The position numbers and the translations under genes were made by a program. Under the pieces are notes generated by a model. The model was not told the origin of the DNA, did no database searches, and worked only from the letters and a program-made list of their open reading frames with translations. A DNA stretch of 14,643 bases, from assembly GCA_964490635.1 (NCBI GenBank), contig CAZBCK010000025.1, positions 1 through 14,643 on the forward strand, written 5' to 3'. Source of the stretch: JAYEHC01 sp964490635. Its GTDB lineage: Bacteria; Patescibacteriota; Minisyncoccia; JAHIHE01; JAGLIN01. Of the stretch, positions 6,637-12,571 are shown one piece after another; positions within the stretch are counted from its first letter, which is position 1; each line of letters begins with the position of its first letter.

Positions 6637-8472
6637 ATGAAAAAAAGAAATATAATAATCATAATAGTTTTAATGCTGGCTGTTGGTGCTTATGCAGTCT
6701 ACGGTTTTACGAAAAAGTCAGAGCCGAATTATACAACGGTGAAAGTTGTCAAAGGAGAGGTTTTGCAAACGGTTTCTGCAACGGGAATGGTTGAAACGGA
6801 AACAAAGCTTGATCTGCGTTTTGTAAATTCAGGAAGAATAAAAGAGATAAATGTTAAAGTTGGCGACCATGTTGAAGAAGGCAAGATTCTGGCAAGGTTG
6901 GATACCAATCAGCTTGAATCTCAATTAACAAGAGCAAAAGCAAGTTTAAATGCCGCGATCGCTAATCTGAATAAGATATTGGAAGGCGCGACTGTTGAAG
7001 ATATCAGAGTGTCAGAAACTGCAGTTGAAAACGCGCAGATCGCTCTTAGCAATGCTCAGATAAATTTCATAGATACCAAAGCAAGCGCGGAAAAAGATAT
7101 TGCCAACGCGCAGGCATCTGTTGCTAACGCGCAGGTTGCTCTTGATAGCGCCAACCAAAGTTTGGCGAACACGGAAATTTCAAATGAAAATAATTTAAAT
7201 CAGGATTATGATGATGCTTGGAACACAATAAATTCTTCATTGTTGACTGCCTACAATTCTCTTGATACCAATCAAACGGTTCTTGATGATGATGACGCGC
7301 AAAGTACGTTAAGTAAGAAAAATTCCCAGTATTTAAATGATTCATCTCAAAGTAAAGCGATTGCCAGTAATTCATACGATAGCGCTAGAAATTATACGGA
7401 CGGTATTAGCGCAGATTTGACCCATGAAAATGTTAATCAGGCGTTGGTTGAATCAAAAAACGCTTTGGAGAATATTAGAATTACCTTAAACGATACTACA
7501 AATATTCTTAGTGCGACGTTTACTTGTTCCGATCTTTCACAAGCGGAACTTGACGCTTTGAAACTGAGCATTTCTACCGCCAGAACAAATACCAATACGG
7601 CTATTACAAGCGTAACCACGGCGCAACAAAATATCTCAACCCGGAAAGTTGCCAATCAGACAAATCTTGATAATGCACAGGCATCGGTAAATTCCGCGGT
7701 AAGCTCTTTGAGTTTGATAGAACAATCATTATCAGCAGTCCAAGTGGCGGCTGACACAAAAATAAATGTGGCAGAAAATGCAGTTCGATCAGCAGAAGGA
7801 TCTTTAAAACAGGCGCAAGATCAGCTAGCGTTTAAAAAAGCCGGACCAAGGTCAACAGATGTTTTGCTATATAGAGCGCAAGTTCAGGAAGCGCAGGCAA
7901 ATATAGATTTGATCCAAAACCAAATAGGAGATTCAATTTTAACTGCTCCACAAGATGGCATGGTAACAGAAATTAATAGTGAGATTGGAGAAATAGCATC
8001 ATCATCAGCGATTTTTCTTTCTATTATCGCCACGGATAATTTTGAAATAAAATCTAATATTTCTGAAGTTGATATCGCGAAAGTAAAAATTGACGATGAA
8101 GTGAAAATTACGTTTGACGCTTTTGGAGCAGATAGAATATTTAAGGGAAGGATTACAGAAATAGATCCGGCGCAGACAGAAATCTCAGGTGTAATCTATT
8201 ATAAGATCACAGCTACATTTGTGGGAAACTCTGAAATAGTTAAACCGGGAATGACTGCCAATCTTGACATTATGGCTGCTAAAAGGGATAATGTTCTTAT
8301 AATTCCTTTTCAAGCGCTTAAAGATAAAGATGATCAAAAATATGTGCAGATTTTGAAAAATAATACAGCAAGAGATGTTTTTGTGGAAGTCGGACTAAAA
8401 GGAGATGTTAATTTGGAAATAACAAATGGTTTAACAGAAGGGCAGGAGGTAGTCACATTTGTGGAAGAATAA
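6637..8472 (+). CDS. HlyD/MacA-family membrane fusion protein with an over-long coiled-coil hairpin
   Basis: A 611-aa export adaptor. Residues 5-24 form a signal anchor (NIIIIIVLMLAVGAYAVYGF). Residues ~33-90 hold the first lipoyl half and barrel strand (GMVETETKLDLRF, GRIKEINVKVGDHVEEGKIL). Residues ~95-430 are Ala/Asn/Gln-rich helical coiled coil with repeats such as NAQASVANAQVAL, interrupted by an Asn/Ser/Thr-rich part (~185-330). Residues ~433-611 return through the second lipoyl half (ILTAPQDGMVTEI) into the beta-barrel and membrane-proximal domains (VKPGMTANLDI, ITNGLTEGQEVV). MacA is about 370 aa, so the hairpin is roughly 200 residues longer than usual. Such adaptors link an ABC or RND pump to the cell exterior. 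The usual MacB-type gene is absent: tRNAs follow. Family certain, substrate unknown. Confidence 0.85.
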   Translation: MKKRNIIIIIVLMLAVGAYAVYGFTKKSEPNYTTVKVVKGEVLQTVSATGMVETETKLDLRFVNSGRIKEINVKVGDHVEEGKILARLDTNQLESQLTRAKASLNAAIANLNKILEGATVEDIRVSETAVENAQIALSNAQINFIDTKASAEKDIANAQASVANAQVALDSANQSLANTEISNENNLNQDYDDAWNTINSSLLTAYNSLDTNQTVLDDDDAQSTLSKKNSQYLNDSSQSKAIASNSYDSARNYTDGISADLTHENVNQALVESKNALENIRITLNDTTNILSATFTCSDLSQAELDALKLSISTARTNTNTAITSVTTAQQNISTRKVANQTNLDNAQASVNSAVSSLSLIEQSLSAVQVAADTKINVAENAVRSAEGSLKQAQDQLAFKKAGPRSTDVLLYRAQVQEAQANIDLIQNQIGDSILTAPQDGMVTEINSEIGEIASSSAIFLSIIATDNFEIKSNISEVDIAKVKIDDEVKITFDAFGADRIFKGRITEIDPAQTEISGVIYYKITATFVGNSEIVKPGMTANLDIMAAKRDNVLIIPFQALKDKDDQKYVQILKNNTARDVFVEVGLKGDVNLEITNGLTEGQEVVTFVEE

Positions 8473-8476
8473 AAAA

Positions 8477-8564
8477 GAAGTTCATAAAGTTTATAAAGTA
8501 GAAAGTTCATAAAGTTTATTAATCAATAACTTTCAACTTTATACTTTATAAACTTTTAACTTCG
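8477..8564. repeat. Palindromic AT-rich element upstream of tRNA-Ile
   Basis: The left arm (8477-8520) and right arm (8525-8563) are near-perfect inverted copies separated by 4 nt. Both contain AAAGTTTATAAAGTA on one strand or its complement. Each arm is made of repeated ~8-nt words (ATAAAGTT, TAGAAAGTT). A similar but more decayed copy precedes the next tRNA. It could act as a transcription terminator for the upstream gene, but no T-run follows. Confidence 0.65.
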
Positions 8565-8567
8565 CCC

Positions 8568-8641
8568 GGGCGTGTAGCTCAGCTGGTTAGAGCGTTTCTC
8601 TGATAAGGAAAAGGTCCCTGGTTCGAGTCCAGGCACGCCCA
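8568..8641 (+). tRNA. tRNA-Ile (anticodon GAT)
   Basis: A complete cloverleaf: acceptor GGGCGTG/CACGCCC, D arm GCTC...GAGC, anticodon stem TTTCT/GGAAA with loop CTGATAA (anticodon GAT), variable AGGTC, T arm CCTGG-TTCGAGT-CCAGG, and discriminator A at 8641. CCA is not encoded (the next bases are CAG), so a CCA-adding enzyme is needed. It is not flanked by rRNA genes, unlike the common Ile-Ala pair in 16S-23S spacers. Confidence 0.95.
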
Positions 8642-8644
8642 CAG

Positions 8645-8734
8645 GAAGAATTTATAAAGTAGAAAGTTAGAAAGTTTATAAAGTTGGTAAATCAATAACT
8701 TTTTATTTTATAGTTTTATGAACTTTTAATTTCG
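8645..8734. repeat. Palindromic AT-rich element upstream of tRNA-Ala
   Basis: A partial copy of the element at 8477-8564. Shared words include ATAAAGTAGAAAGTT, AATCAATAACTTT and AACTTTTAA followed by TTCG just before each tRNA. The arms are less complementary than in the first copy. The tRNA starts are 168 nt apart, so an element-plus-tRNA unit may have been duplicated. Confidence 0.6.
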
Positions 8735-8735
8735 T

Positions 8736-8809
8736 GGGCCCGTAGCTCAGTTGGCTAGAGCACTTGCTTTGCACGCAGGGGGTCGCAGGTTCGAATCCTG
8801 TCGGGTCCA
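8736..8809 (+). tRNA. tRNA-Ala (anticodon TGC)
   Basis: Acceptor GGGCCCG/CGGGTCC (one G-U), D arm GCTC...GAGC, anticodon stem CTTGC/GCAGG with loop TTTGCAC (anticodon TGC), T arm GCAGG-TTCGAAT-CCTGT, and discriminator A at 8809. CCC follows, so CCA is not fully encoded. It probably shares a transcript with tRNA-Ile, 94 nt upstream. Confidence 0.95.
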
Positions 8810-8904
8810 CCCCTATTCATTTCAACATTTTAACAAGATTTTTTAGATTTTGTAGTTTTTATGATGTTATACTAATTTGCTAAAATAATTTCATTATTTT
8901 TGTT

Positions 8905-8924
8905 ATTCCCGCGAAGGCGGGAGT
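8905..8924 (+). repeat. REP-like short palindrome, copy 1
   Basis: ATTCCCGCGAAGGCGGGAGT: TCCCGC and GCGGGA pair around a GAAG loop. It belongs to the same class as the two hairpins between prfA and rpmE (core ATTCCYGC...GCRGGAAT followed by CTA/CCA). Such dispersed palindromes occur in many bacterial genomes. Confidence 0.7.
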
Positions 8925-9036
8925 CCAGTAAGTCTCAGTAAACAATGATTCTCGTATAATTTTTTTAATTTGCAAAAGTGAAATTATTAAAACAAGTTAG
9001 TATATATGAAAAGATAAAATAAGTTTATACAATTTG

Positions 9037-9064
9037 TTAACATGCTAGCATGCTAGCATGTTAA
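9037..9064. promoter_or_regulatory. Perfect 28-bp palindrome, possible operator
   Basis: A fully symmetric sequence: TTAACATGCTAGCA and its exact inverse with no spacer. Inside it the word CATGCTAG recurs in tandem. It lies 36-90 nt upstream of two -10 boxes, so a dimeric regulator site is possible. Equally it may be a slippage-made repeat. It is too symmetric and loop-less to be a good terminator, and no T-run follows. Confidence 0.5.
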
Positions 9065-9096
9065 AATTTTCTGCTCTAGCTATTTGTTCTAAAGTT

Positions 9097-9133
9097 TGTT
9101 ATAATTATGTTATGTTTTTAACGATGATATAAT
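9097..9133 (+). promoter_or_regulatory. Two candidate extended -10 promoters
   Basis: TGTTATAAT (9097-9105) and TGATATAAT (9125-9133) are both exact TGN-TATAAT extended -10 elements. Neither has a good -35. The second would give a leader of roughly 45 nt made mostly of A and ending in the Shine-Dalgarno sequence. Confidence 0.5.
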
Positions 9134-9171
9134 AATATAAAAAATAAAAAATAAATAAAATAAAAATTGAA

Positions 9172-9178
9172 AGGAGGT
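9172..9178 (+). promoter_or_regulatory. Perfect Shine-Dalgarno that sets the start at 9185
   Basis: AGGAGGT with a 6-nt spacer to the ATG at 9185. An upstream in-frame TTG at 9167 would translate the Shine-Dalgarno itself (MKGGGK) and should not be used as the start. This is the only full anti-16S match I see in the window. Confidence 0.9.
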
Positions 9179-9184
9179 GGGAAA

Positions 9185-9871
9185 ATGCAATATTATTTAA
9201 TGTCTGACTATTATTGGATGATGCTTCAGATCATGCTTAATTTTTATCGTTCTTTGTTCTCGGGGGGAATGGTAACGGCTGTAATCATTTTGATTCTTGG
9301 AGCAATTTTTGGTGTTGAGCTTGGAAAAGTTGCAAGAAAATTGGTTAAAAAACTTGGAGTTGATAAAATTTTTGATTTGGTAGGCGTAAAAGGATTTCTT
9401 AAAAAAGGAGGAATTAAGTTTTCAGTTGCCGGTTTGACAGAATGGATTGTTAAATGGTTCGTTGTTTTGTTCTCTTTGATGATGGCAGTTGATTTTTTGG
9501 GATTTCCGCAAGTATCAGAATTTTTGTCAAGAATCTTGAATTATATTCCAAACTTAATTGGCGCAATAGCTGTTCTTACCATTGGAATGATTATCGCGCA
9601 AATGGTATATGAAGCGATAAAAGGGAGTTCTGAAGCTACCGGAATTAAAGCGTATAGTTTAGTCGCGTCTGCGGCAAAATGGATAATAATCGTAATTACG
9701 GGACTTGTTGTTCTTGAACAAGTTGGAATTCAAACGGCCGTTTTGCGGATTTTTGCCGGAGGATTGTCTTTGATGATTGCCTTGGCAGGGGGGTTAGCGT
9801 TTGGTCTCGGAGGGCAATATCGCGCGAAAGAACTATTGGACGAAATTAAAGATAAAGTTTCAAAGAAATAG
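9185..9871 (+). CDS. MscS-like conserved TM-helix membrane protein without the MscS soluble domain
   Basis: A 228-aa protein with about five hydrophobic segments (~27-46, 83-104, 115-142, 160-177, 188-210). The last is Gly/Ala-rich (AGGLSLMIALAGGLAFGLGGQ) and resembles the pore-lining TM3 of MscS and the conserved TM-helix repeat family. The PNLIGAIAVLTIGMIIAQMV segment is the other typical repeat unit. A short charged tail (AKELLDEIKDKVSKK) replaces the beta domain of true MscS channels, so mechanosensitive gating is not certain. The strong Shine-Dalgarno and two -10 boxes suggest high expression. It forms a single-gene unit with its own terminator. Confidence 0.8.
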   Translation: MQYYLMSDYYWMMLQIMLNFYRSLFSGGMVTAVIILILGAIFGVELGKVARKLVKKLGVDKIFDLVGVKGFLKKGGIKFSVAGLTEWIVKWFVVLFSLMMAVDFLGFPQVSEFLSRILNYIPNLIGAIAVLTIGMIIAQMVYEAIKGSSEATGIKAYSLVASAAKWIIIVITGLVVLEQVGIQTAVLRIFAGGLSLMIALAGGLAFGLGGQYRAKELLDEIKDKVSKK

Positions 9872-9932
9872 TTAAGCCAATAAAAACAGAATACTTTTGT
9901 TTTTAGCGCTAAAGATGCAAGTGTTTGTTTTT

Positions 9933-9966
9933 TTAAAACGGTATATTAGTATGCCGTTTTAATTTT
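9933..9966 (+). terminator. Terminator after the TM-helix protein
   Basis: A 12-bp stem (TTAAAACGGTAT at 9933-9944, ATGCCGTTTTAA at 9951-9962, one T-G pair) with loop ATTAGT, followed by TTTT. A run of T also precedes the left arm, so it could work on the minus strand too. Confidence 0.75.
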
Positions 9967-9982
9967 GGAAACGAAAAGTTTA

Positions 9983-10008
9983 TTTTACTTGTTTGACCAC
10001 TGACTATT
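9983..10008 (+). repeat. 26-bp direct repeat, left copy
   Basis: The sequence from TTTTACTTGTTTGACC to TGACTATT is repeated without any change at 10139-10164, 156 nt away. The two copies tightly enclose the inverted repeat element copy B. It contains TTGACC, a -35-like word. Confidence 0.9.
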
Positions 10009-10009
10009 C

Positions 10010-10131
10010 CCGTCTCGCTGGAGTTTCTCAGTAGAGGATTCTAGCGAATTGCGCGCTTTTTCCTGTAGGGAACAGGCATGCCTGTTCCCTACATAGAGAC
10101 TGCGATGGGACAAAAAAAGCAAGGAAGTCCT
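10010..10131 (-). repeat. Structured interspersed repeat element, copy B (inverted)
   Basis: Read on the minus strand it begins AGGACTTCCTTGCTTTTTTT, reaches AGTCTCT (10100-10094), and after a variable centre continues AAAAAGCGCGCAATTCGCT into a terminal hairpin (10015-10047: TCGCTGGAGT with ATTCTAGCGA on the plus strand, two G-U pairs). The same blocks in the same order form copy A at 4992-5097. The centre differs: here it is the 30-bp palindrome. No coding capacity. Confidence 0.6.
10064..10093. repeat. 30-bp perfect palindrome nested in repeat copy B
   Basis: TGTAGGGAACAGGCA followed by its exact inverse, no spacer. The pattern (GTAGGG...GGCATGCC...CCCTAC) looks like a common class of dispersed genomic palindromes, here apparently inserted in the variable centre of copy B, since copy A lacks it. 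Confidence 0.85.
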
Positions 10132-10138
10132 GAACCTG

Positions 10139-10164
10139 TTTTACTTGTTTGACCACTGACTATT
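10139..10164 (+). repeat. 26-bp direct repeat, right copy
   Basis: Identical to 9983-10008. It ends 53 nt before the thyX start, so its TTGACC (10149-10154), with TAATTT 17 nt on (10172-10177), might serve as a weak thyX promoter. That reading is speculative. Confidence 0.85.
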
Positions 10165-10217
10165 TTTGTGCTAATTTAAGTATATTCTGAGAATTTTATT
10201 TGGTAATATCAACACAC

Positions 10218-11087
10218 ATGAAAATAAAAGCTGTAAAACCGAAAATTTGGAACTTTGAAGTTGTGAAAGGAGAAGACGCTTGGAAGGAAGTTGTTTATTC
10301 AGCAAGAATGAGTGGGGTGCCACCGACTGTTTCAGGAGAGGATGTTTTTAAAATGATTGTCAAAAATGATTACGGTTCAGCTTTGGAACATATTATTATA
10401 AAATTTGATATTCAAATGACCAAGGGAAACGCGCCAGAACTTTTAGAACATCGGATGGCAAGTCATTCTGGCTATTCAACGCGATATATTAAGGCAGATG
10501 AGGGAGTTGGAAAAAAAGAACCGGTTTATGAAATAGTTATCCCGTTGCATTTACTGAAAGAAGATTCTGAATATAAAAATTCAAATAAAATAATTTTTTT
10601 GGAAAAAATCAAACAAAGTATTGAAACTTATGAAAAATTTATAAACGGTGGAGTTCCAAGAGAGTCAGCTCGATATATGCTACCATTTTGTCAGGCGGTT
10701 GGAATTTATCATTTTACAATTAATCTAAGGTCGCTCTTGAATTTTCTTTCTTTACGGCTTTGTGTAAGGACTTCGCCAGAAATGAGATGTCTTGCTACGC
10801 AAATATATTTTAATTTGGCAAAAAGAATGTCGATTGTTAGAGGTATGGTTGGCTGTCGAGGATTTACTAAAAGTCTTTGTCCGGAAGCAAATGTCACAGG
10901 AGTACGAATGGGAAAACAACATCCTTTCTATCCCCCTTGCCTTTTTAAAAATCCAAGCTCCGATATTTTTATTCCAACTCATAAGGAATTAAGAGAAGGA
11001 ATAAGTGTTGGAAAATTCAACAAAGAAAAAGCGGTTGCGGCGCAAGAGAAAATTTTTGCGAAGTGGGCGAAGTGGGAAGGGGAATAA
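10218..11087 (+). CDS. thyX: Flavin-dependent thymidylate synthase ThyX
   Basis: A 289-aa enzyme that methylates dUMP to dTMP using methylenetetrahydrofolate, NADPH and FAD, acting as a homotetramer. The ThyX signature appears at 77-90 as EHRMASHSGYSTRY, matching RHRxxSxxxxSxRY except that the first Arg is Glu. Also present are PRESARYMLPFCQAVGIYHFTI (~150-171) and LRSLLNFLSLRL followed by SPEMRCLA (~173-198), the substrate- and FAD-binding core. The ~70-aa C-terminal region with extra Cys residues is longer than in small ThyX proteins. I chose the ATG at 10218; an in-frame TTG at 10200 would add six residues. It opens a cluster with the 41-aa ORF and two membrane genes downstream. No ThyA is visible in the window. 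Confidence 0.92.
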   Translation: MKIKAVKPKIWNFEVVKGEDAWKEVVYSARMSGVPPTVSGEDVFKMIVKNDYGSALEHIIIKFDIQMTKGNAPELLEHRMASHSGYSTRYIKADEGVGKKEPVYEIVIPLHLLKEDSEYKNSNKIIFLEKIKQSIETYEKFINGGVPRESARYMLPFCQAVGIYHFTINLRSLLNFLSLRLCVRTSPEMRCLATQIYFNLAKRMSIVRGMVGCRGFTKSLCPEANVTGVRMGKQHPFYPPCLFKNPSSDIFIPTHKELREGISVGKFNKEKAVAAQEKIFAKWAKWEGE

Positions 11088-11099
11088 GAATTTATCAAA

Positions 11100-11225
11100 A
11101 TGAAAAAATACTCATCAAAAAAATGTTCAAAAGGAAAAACGGGGTATCGGACGCCGAGCGTTTTTCAAGGAGTTGCGGATGATAAAAATAAAAAGAGCAA
11201 GGCTGGAAAAAATAAAAACAAATGA
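11100..11225 (+). CDS. Small lysine-rich protein (41 aa), overlapping the GxGD protease start
   Basis: ATG at 11100, TGA at 11223-11225. It begins MKKYSSKKCSKGKTGYRTPS, has FQGVADDKNKK in the middle and ends in Lys/Asn/Gly-rich KAGKNKNK. There is one Cys, no hydrophobic segment, and a very basic charge. It starts 12 nt after thyX stops and overlaps the next start by four bases (ATGA), the classic arrangement for translational coupling. It fills the only gap in the cluster and has sensible composition, so I think it is real. I recognise no family. It is the only gene in the window ending in TGA. It may instead be a translated leader. Confidence 0.55.
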   Translation: MKKYSSKKCSKGKTGYRTPSVFQGVADDKNKKSKAGKNKNK

Positions 11226-12121
11226 AAGATATTAAAGATTTAAAATTAAACTTTCTGATTCAAACGATTATCGTTTTTTTGGTTATGTCGTTTCTTTCTC
11301 TGGCAACGGCGAATACAATGATTACCGGCAAGGTCGCATACACTTCCGAACCGGTTCATTCCGTTTATGTTCCTCCGCCTCCGATTTCATCTCCCGCGCC
11401 ACCGTACGAACCCGCTAAAATTGATATACTTCAATTTTTAGTGGCATTTTTTATAGCTACTTCTCTAATGTTGCTGTTTCTGAAATTTTGCAAAGGAAAG
11501 TTTTTATTTGAATTCTTTTTTTCCGGGGCCGTTATTTTTGGCGCGCAGGGACCATTCGGAATTTTATTTGAAAAAACCGGCGCTTTTTTTATTGCTGTCG
11601 CTATTGTTATTTTGAGATTTGCTTATCCGAGGATTTGGACGCAAAATCTGGCGATAATTTTTGGAATTGCCGGAATTTCCGCCAGTTTGGGAATGAGCGT
11701 TAAACCGCTAATGGCACTTTCAATAATAGTTTTGCTTTCAGTTTATGATGTGGTCGCTGTTTATAAAACGCGGCATATGATCAAGCTTTTTAAGGGAATG
11801 GCAAAAAAGGGAGCCGTGCTTGCTTTAATTATTCCAAAAAGTTTCCCAAAATGGTCTGGCAGATTTGAAATAATCCGATCTAAAAACGAAAATGAATTTG
11901 TTTTTCTCGGAACGGGTGATCTGGCTTTACCATTGCTTTTTGCAGTGTCCGTTTTTTCTCTCGGTGTTCAATTTTCTCTGGCAATAATTCTTGGCGCGGT
12001 TGTCGGTTTTATCGCAGACCATTTGATTTTTATAACCCAAAAAGAAAAAAAGCCGATTCCGGCTCTTCCTGCGATAGCGTTTTTTTCCATAATGGGATAT
12101 TTTGTTGGATTTTATTTATAG
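11222..12121 (+). CDS. GxGD intramembrane aspartyl protease (presenilin/signal peptide peptidase family A22)
   Basis: A 299-aa polytopic protein. The three A22 signatures are present in order: YD with catalytic Asp176 in SVYDVVAVYKTRHM, GxGD with Asp233 in FLGTGDLALPLLF, and PAL at 280-282 in PIPALPAIAFF. An N-terminal hydrophobic segment (~12-30) is followed by a Pro-rich exposed stretch (~45-65, VPPPPISSPAPPYEP), then about eight transmembrane helices. Length and layout match the archaeal/bacterial SPP-like group (DUF1119). These enzymes cleave single-pass helices within the membrane, for example remnant signal peptides; the substrate here is unknown. The start overlaps the preceding small ORF and no separate Shine-Dalgarno is seen, so coupling is likely. 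All catalytic residues are intact. Confidence 0.88.
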   Translation: MKDIKDLKLNFLIQTIIVFLVMSFLSLATANTMITGKVAYTSEPVHSVYVPPPPISSPAPPYEPAKIDILQFLVAFFIATSLMLLFLKFCKGKFLFEFFFSGAVIFGAQGPFGILFEKTGAFFIAVAIVILRFAYPRIWTQNLAIIFGIAGISASLGMSVKPLMALSIIVLLSVYDVVAVYKTRHMIKLFKGMAKKGAVLALIIPKSFPKWSGRFEIIRSKNENEFVFLGTGDLALPLLFAVSVFSLGVQFSLAIILGAVVGFIADHLIFITQKEKKPIPALPAIAFFSIMGYFVGFYL

Positions 12122-12130
12122 GATAGATTT

Positions 12131-12559
12131 ATGCCAAACGAAAAATTTATAAATATCGCTTTGAGAAGAATTAATATTTTGAAAAAGTTTTTAGCAAGCG
12201 GTTTAAAATTGGTTATTTTCAGATCGTATTGGAAAAATAAAATAATAATGAACATTTTTGTCTGGAGCTGTTTAATGAATATTTCTCTTTGGGTGTTCCT
12301 TTTTAAAAACCAAAGAAATTCTGATCTCCCGATAATTTTACACTACAATCTATTTTTTGGAGTTGACTATCTTGGCGGATACAACGAAATTTATTTGATA
12401 CCCGCTGTTGGCGCTATTATAATTATTATAAATACGGTTTTAGGCTATTTATTGTATGAAAGAGAAAGGCTGGCCTCCTATTTTTTAGCCTTTAATATTT
12501 TTATAGTTCAAATATTTTTATTGCTTGCCGGTTATTTGATCGTGGAGATAAATTTGTAG
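12131..12559 (+). CDS. Small three-pass membrane protein (DUF1648-like motif)
   Basis: A 142-aa protein with hydrophobic segments at ~38-58, 86-109 and 113-138 and a basic N-terminus (~1-37). Between the first two lies LPIILHYNLFFGVDYLGG, which resembles the P-x-HxN-x-G-x-D start of DUF1648 proteins; similar short proteins are common in CPR genomes. No enzymatic motif is present. It starts 9 nt after the protease stop, with AGGA 8 nt upstream of the ATG, so it is the last gene of the thyX cluster. It ends 12 nt before the convergent prfA. Function unknown; assistance to the protease is possible only by context. Confidence 0.7.
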   Translation: MPNEKFINIALRRINILKKFLASGLKLVIFRSYWKNKIIMNIFVWSCLMNISLWVFLFKNQRNSDLPIILHYNLFFGVDYLGGYNEIYLIPAVGAIIIIINTVLGYLLYERERLASYFLAFNIFIVQIFLLLAGYLIVEINL

Positions 12560-12571
12560 AGTTGACATTTT

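Larger units (their letters stand above)
8810..9165. other. Non-coding region between tRNA-Ala and the TM-helix protein
   Basis: About 355 nt at the low-GC extreme of the window with no plausible gene on either strand. It contains the REP-like hairpin at 8905, the 28-bp palindrome at 9037 and two extended -10 boxes, listed separately. No clear terminator follows the tRNA. Confidence 0.6.

Noticed and set aside
8568..8809. Ile-Ala tRNA pair as part of a 16S-23S spacer
   Set aside because: Flanking sequence on both sides is protein-coding or AT-rich repeat; no rRNA sequence is present.
9167..9184. TTG start for the TM-helix protein
   Set aside because: It would translate the Shine-Dalgarno itself; the ATG at 9185 is 6 nt after a perfect AGGAGGT.
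9983..10164. CRISPR array
   Set aside because: Only two repeat units are present and the intervening 130 nt is a structured repeat also found elsewhere, not spacer-like sequence. No cas genes.
10792..10992. 66-codon plus-strand open frame inside thyX
   Set aside because: It lies in a different frame within the conserved ThyX C-terminus and has no start signal or recognisable similarity.
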